Part shown: positions 13,573-16,609 of the stretch, piece after piece
Numbering within the stretch: the stretch's first letter is position 1
How the letters are laid out: each line of letters begins with the position of its first letter
DNA from: Beijerinckiaceae bacterium
GTDB lineage: Bacteria; Pseudomonadota; Alphaproteobacteria; Rhizobiales; Beijerinckiaceae
Assembly: GCA_947380915.1 (NCBI GenBank)
Contig: CANCSY010000048.1
Span: 1-16,609, forward strand
Direction: 5' to 3'
Length of the DNA: 16,609 nt
The notes under the pieces: generated by a model
What the model was told of the DNA's origin: nothing
Seen by the model: the letters and a program-made list of their open reading frames with translations, nothing else
Databases searched by the model: none
Made by a program: the position numbers and the translations under genes

Positions 13573-13747
13573 AGCGCGCCCTTTCCTTCCGGTGCGGGGT
13601 CCTTGCGGAGATGGCTCTGATCAGACGGCCGCCATCGCGTAACGTAAAGGTGAGATGCCGCCCTCGCCGGGCGTCTGTGCGGCCAAGGGCATGCAATCGC
13701 AGCTCCTCAAAAGTGGGGCTCTCTGGAGCTTGGCCGCTGACGACCAC
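13556..13747 (-). pseudogene. BrnT-type toxin remnant (N-terminal half missing)
   Basis: The frame directly before the antitoxin encodes about 63 residues whose second half, LHALGRTDARRGRHLTFTLR followed by LIRAISARTPHRKERARYEQ, closely resembles the C-terminal half of BrnT ribonuclease toxins (pattern RIISAR...KERxxYE). BrnT proteins are usually about 90-95 residues and begin with a FEWDxxK...NxxKHGV segment. That part is absent. The frame hits a stop codon at 13778-13780, and none of the three frames upstream to about 13860 encodes it. The only start is a GTG at 13745-13747 without a good ribosome binding site. I infer a 5' deletion that probably inactivated the toxin. A divergent short toxin remains possible. 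Confidence 0.55.
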
Positions 13748-13866
13748 TCGCCCGTAACCCCCATCGTTCCCGACGCCTCACCCTACAACGTCATCCCCCC
13801 GTCACATCGTGTTTCTAGGTCTGGCGGCAGAGCCTGAAGGGAGCGACTTGCGCTCGCCTTCGGCAT

Positions 13867-13871
13867 GGAGG
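13867..13871 (+). promoter_or_regulatory. Ribosome binding site deciding the phnM start
   Basis: GGAGG lies eight bases before the ATG at 13880 and inside the codons that would follow an earlier in-frame ATG at 13865. The earlier ATG has no such site, so 13880 is the preferred start. Confidence 0.7.
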
Positions 13872-13879
13872 CTGGGTCG

Positions 13880-15049
13880 ATGTGGTTGTCTGATTTCAGG
13901 GTCGTGCTTGCCGACCAAGTGCTTGATCGTGGCTCGATTCGGATTGTCGGCGAACGCATTGTAGAGATCGTCGATCATCCCGTGGCGAACGCCACCATGA
14001 TTGGCGGCGGGTTGATCCTGTTGCCGGGCTTCGTCGACATGCACGGAGACATGATCGAACGGGAAGTGGAGCCGCGCCCCAATGTGCGGATGCCCATGGA
14101 GCTGGGTCTGCGCGATCTCGACCGCCGTCTGGCTGTCGCGGGCGTGACGACGGCCTATGCGGCGCTGTCCTTCAATCCGGCCTCGGCCTATGGGCATATT
14201 CGCAGCTTCGAGCACACGTCTGCGGTGATCCGCGCGCTGCGTTCGATGAACAGGCAGCTGCTGGTGGACCATCGGATCCACGCCCGGTTCGAGATCACCT
14301 TCCCCAAGGCCCTTTCGGTGGTGGAGGAACTGATCGCCGAGGGGAGCCTTGATCTCATCTCGCTCACCGACCACACGCCCGGCCAGGGCCAGTATCGCGA
14401 TCTTGAGTTGCATATCGCGAAGACCGCCAGGGAGAAGGGTCTTTCGCGCGAGGAGGCCGAAGCCAATGTGGCGCAGCGGATCGCGTCAAAATCGGTTCCT
14501 GCGGAAGTCATGGCTCAGACCCTGCAATCCATCTCCGCCGCCTGCCACCGCCATGGGGTGGTTCTGGCGAGCCATGACGACGACACGCTGGCGAAGGTTG
14601 CGCTGATGCACGATCTGGGTGTGGCGATCAGCGAATTTCCAGTGACGATGGAAGCCATGGCCGACGCCCGCGCGCGCGGCCTCGCAACCGCCATGGGCGC
14701 CCCCAATGCGCTGCGCGGCAAGAGCTATTCGGGCAATCTCTCCGCTCGCGACGCCCATGCAGCTGGCCTACTGGACATTCTGGCCTCGGACTATCACCCC
14801 TCAGCCATCCTTCCCGCCGTGCTGGAACTGGCAAAGGCCGACCCGCAGGGGCTTGCGGGCGCAGCGCGGTTGGCGACGCTCAACCCCGCGCGCGCCCTGT
14901 CGCTTTCTGATCGGGGGGAGATAGCGCCATCACGGCGGGCTGATCTGGTGATCGCCGATGATAGCGGCGTCGGCCATGTCAGGGCGACCCTGCGCAATGG
15001 CCGAATCATCTATTCGGACGGCTCAGTCTCGCTGCCTGCGGCGGCCTGA
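13880..15049 (+). CDS. phnM: PhnM-like ribosyl-phosphonate triphosphate diphosphatase
   Basis: This 389-residue amidohydrolase-fold enzyme resembles PhnM, which removes pyrophosphate from alpha-D-ribose 1-methylphosphonate 5-triphosphate in the C-P lyase pathway. The characteristic metal-site motif LLPGFVDMHGDMIEREVEPRP lies at about 47-67, with His55 and Asp57. TDHTPGQGQYRDLE, LASHDDDT and ASDYHPSAILPAVLEL follow in the family order. The ATG at 13880 was chosen for its GGAGG. No other phn genes (phnGHIJKL, phnCDE) are in the window: upstream is the toxin-antitoxin remnant, and downstream, four bases after its stop, the convergent transglutaminase gene ends. It may serve a phn cluster elsewhere or have a related hydrolase role. 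Confidence 0.85.
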   Translation: MWLSDFRVVLADQVLDRGSIRIVGERIVEIVDHPVANATMIGGGLILLPGFVDMHGDMIEREVEPRPNVRMPMELGLRDLDRRLAVAGVTTAYAALSFNPASAYGHIRSFEHTSAVIRALRSMNRQLLVDHRIHARFEITFPKALSVVEELIAEGSLDLISLTDHTPGQGQYRDLELHIAKTAREKGLSREEAEANVAQRIASKSVPAEVMAQTLQSISAACHRHGVVLASHDDDTLAKVALMHDLGVAISEFPVTMEAMADARARGLATAMGAPNALRGKSYSGNLSARDAHAAGLLDILASDYHPSAILPAVLELAKADPQGLAGAARLATLNPARALSLSDRGEIAPSRRADLVIADDSGVGHVRATLRNGRIIYSDGSVSLPAAA

Positions 15050-15053
15050 AGCC

Positions 15054-15890
15054 TCAGAGGATCTCGGCCAGGGTCGCAAGCTTCTGGCCGGGCGCATCGC
15101 CGCCGAACCGGTGAAAGCCGGAGAGACGCGCGAAGGTCTCCTGCCCCGACCTGCCCTTGAAGACGAGATCACGCCCGATGCTCATGGCGAAGCGGGTTCC
15201 GGGCTTGGGGTTGAAGACGGGCCGGACTGGGCCGAGGCCATATTTGAGGAAATGCGAGATGTCCCAGTGGTGGGGAGCGCCCGGTGCATCCACCACGAAC
15301 CAGCAATGGCCCGGCTCCGAGTTCTTGCGTCCCTCGTGGAAAAACAGGCCGCTGACATAGGCGGCTGGAAAACCGGCGGCCCGCATGGCGGCGACCGCAT
15401 AGCTGTGGGTGTCCACGCATGTTCCCAGATGGGTGTCGCAGGCCAACGCCGGCATGGCCTCGACATCATCGCCCAGCCCCACATCGCGCGCGCCATAGGT
15501 AAAACGCGCCTCCACATGATGGACGATGCGCTCGACCCTTTGCGCCGGCGCCAGTTCGGACGGCGCAATGTCCGCGATCAGCTGCATGAGGTCCGCCGAG
15601 GGGGTTTCATGGGCGCCGCCGGTGGACTGGAAAATCCACTCGGGGAAGGAACCCGCCTCGTCCGCGAAGGTGATGTCGACACTGGGGCTCACGCCCGCCA
15701 AGCTGACCATGGTCAGGGCCGCCTGCGGGCTGTTCAGGGCGTTGATTTGGCGAAGATCTTCCGCTCCGCTGACCTCCACCTTCAGGACCCGCTGCTCCGG
15801 CGTGTCGGGCGGCAGTCCAAAGAGCAGTTCAGTACCCGGCTGAACGGGTTTGTCGGGAGTGAGCCGAACGTGAGTGACACGGCTGGTCAA
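15054..15890 (-). CDS. Transglutaminase-like cysteine protease family protein
   Basis: This 278-residue protein has an N-terminal beta-rich segment and a transglutaminase-like domain at about residues 110-220. The papain-like triad is visible: Cys158 in HLGTCVDTHSYAVAAMRAAG, His195 in EPGHCWFVV and Asp210 in HHWDISHFL. Bacterial members hydrolyse peptide or isopeptide bonds or cross-link proteins; the substrate is unknown. No signal peptide is seen, so it is probably cytoplasmic. The start is TTG (15888-15890), strongly supported by GGAGG six bases upstream; there is no ATG that would keep the N-terminal strand. It is convergent with phnM with a 4-bp gap and divergent from the gene at 16039. 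Confidence 0.85.
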   Translation of the reverse strand: MTSRVTHVRLTPDKPVQPGTELLFGLPPDTPEQRVLKVEVSGAEDLRQINALNSPQAALTMVSLAGVSPSVDITFADEAGSFPEWIFQSTGGAHETPSADLMQLIADIAPSELAPAQRVERIVHHVEARFTYGARDVGLGDDVEAMPALACDTHLGTCVDTHSYAVAAMRAAGFPAAYVSGLFFHEGRKNSEPGHCWFVVDAPGAPHHWDISHFLKYGLGPVRPVFNPKPGTRFAMSIGRDLVFKGRSGQETFARLSGFHRFGGDAPGQKLATLAEIL

Positions 15891-15896
15891 GGGAGG

Positions 15897-15901
15897 CCTC
15901 C
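15897..15901 (-). promoter_or_regulatory. GGAGG ribosome binding site for a TTG start
   Basis: On the minus strand GGAGG (15897-15901) precedes the TTG codon at 15888-15890 by six bases, the ideal spacing. This settles the unusual start. The site is part of the 10-bp palindrome GGAGGCCTCC at 15892-15901. Confidence 0.75.
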
Positions 15902-15935
15902 GGGAAGAGAAACAGCGCCGAAATGTTCAGTCATC

Positions 15936-15953
15936 CATGACAGGATCATGACA
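15936..15953. promoter_or_regulatory. CATGACA direct repeat in a divergent promoter gap
   Basis: CATGACA occurs at 15936-15942 and 15947-15953, an 11-base period of about one helical turn, in the 148-bp gap between the divergent transglutaminase and binding-protein-like genes. Same-face repeats at this spacing suit a dimeric regulator. No regulator is known, so this is tentative. Confidence 0.3.
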
Positions 15954-16038
15954 AAAATAATCGCCAGAGCGCCGCGATTTGGCGTTCGCCAACGAGCCGA
16001 CTAAACTCGAAGAGCCCCTTCAACCGCCCGGACCGCCC

Positions 16039-16609
16039 ATGACCGACCTCACCCTCAAGCTCGCCTGCTGGGACTACGACCGCACCCGGCCCCTGATCGA
16101 TGGGCGCGTGAAGCCCGAAGGCATCAAGCTCGAGATCGAGGTGCTGCGGCCCCGGCAGATGTTTCCGCGCATGCTGGAACATCAGGAGTTCGACGCCAGC
16201 GAAATCTCGCTGGCCTCCCACGCCAGCCTGATCGGGCGCGGCGGCTCGCCCTTCGTGGCGATCCCCGTGATGCTCTCGAAGATCTTCCGCCACTCCTGCT
16301 TTTATGTGCGGGAGGGATCGGGCATCGAAAAGCCGGAGGATCTGCGCGGCAAGCGGGTCGGCACGACCCAGTTCAGCGCCACCGCCACCACCTTCATGAA
16401 GGGGATGTTGCAGCATGAATATGGCGTGGCCCAGCATGAGATGCACTGGTTCATGGGGGGGCTCGACAAGCCCACCGAGCACCCGCTGATCCCCCTCAAC
16501 CTGCCCGCCAATGTGAAGCTCGATTTCGTACCCGATGGGGACACGCTGGAGAAGATGATGGCGGAGGATCGGCTGGACGCGCTGATCTCCATCTATATTC
16601 CCCCCAGCT
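16039..16609 (+). CDS. 4,5-dihydroxyphthalate decarboxylase-like/NMT1-type binding-fold protein (3' end outside window)
   Basis: The first 190 codons of a gene running off the right edge. The protein opens LTLKLACWDYDRTRPLIDGRVKPEGIKLEIEVL and continues FDASEISLASHASLIGRGGSPFVAIPVMLSKIFRHSCFYVREGSGIEKPEDLRGKRVG. This closely follows the family annotated as 4,5-dihydroxyphthalate decarboxylase (Pht5), which shares a periplasmic-binding-protein-like fold with NMT1/TauA-type substrate-binding proteins. There is no signal peptide, so a cytoplasmic enzyme or sensor is more likely than an ABC transporter component. The family fits aromatic acid catabolism, in keeping with the dioxygenase cluster 3 kb upstream. 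The ATG at 16039 has no strong ribosome binding site; it was chosen because the conserved strand begins four codons later. Confidence 0.85.
   Translation, partial: MTDLTLKLACWDYDRTRPLIDGRVKPEGIKLEIEVLRPRQMFPRMLEHQEFDASEISLASHASLIGRGGSPFVAIPVMLSKIFRHSCFYVREGSGIEKPEDLRGKRVGTTQFSATATTFMKGMLQHEYGVAQHEMHWFMGGLDKPTEHPLIPLNLPANVKLDFVPDGDTLEKMMAEDRLDALISIYIPPS

Overview
The window is GC-rich, mostly densely coding DNA from a bacterium, most likely an alphaproteobacterium of the Hyphomicrobiales (Rhizobiales) type. The best pointers are a protein with two cold-shock domains followed by a secreted DUF192 protein with a tRNA-Pro close by, CtrA-half-site-like TTAACCAT motifs, and a flagellin gene on a chromosome otherwise rich in catabolic genes. 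The genus cannot be fixed from the sequence alone.

Left part (1-4600). The 5' part of a flagellin gene runs off the left edge on the minus strand. Its upstream region of about 400 bp has no convincing gene and holds a diverged GTTAAC-containing direct repeat. Next come a RutA-like flavin monooxygenase (minus), a divergent small secreted protein whose ribosome binding site sits in an 11-bp tandem repeat (plus), an amidase-signature enzyme (minus) and tRNA-Pro(UGG) (plus).

Housekeeping-like middle (4606-6510, all minus). A secreted DUF192 protein, a two-domain cold-shock protein with two strong hairpins behind it, and an unrecognised membrane-anchored cysteine-containing protein.

Catabolic divergon (6548-13253). 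From a shared 137-bp intergenic region (11348-11484) a minus-strand operon reads Rieske ferredoxin, arylformamidase-like alpha/beta hydrolase, MDR quinone oxidoreductase-like dehydrogenase, luciferase-like flavin monooxygenase and acyl-CoA dehydrogenase. In the other direction lie the alpha and beta subunits of a Rieske ring-hydroxylating dioxygenase, behind a good sigma-70-type promoter. Together these look like a pathway that oxygenates an aromatic or heterocyclic acid, hydrolyses an amide or ester intermediate, and dehydrogenates the resulting acyl chain. No dioxygenase reductase and no regulator are in the window, and the substrate cannot be read from the sequence.

Right part (13306-16609). 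A CopG-type antitoxin gene sits behind what looks like a 5'-truncated BrnT-type toxin gene. A lone phnM-like phosphonate gene is convergent with a transglutaminase-like protease that starts at TTG. The window ends inside a gene of the 4,5-dihydroxyphthalate decarboxylase/NMT1-like binding-protein family, another hint of aromatic acid metabolism.

No CRISPR array, rRNA, transposase or clear integrase was seen.
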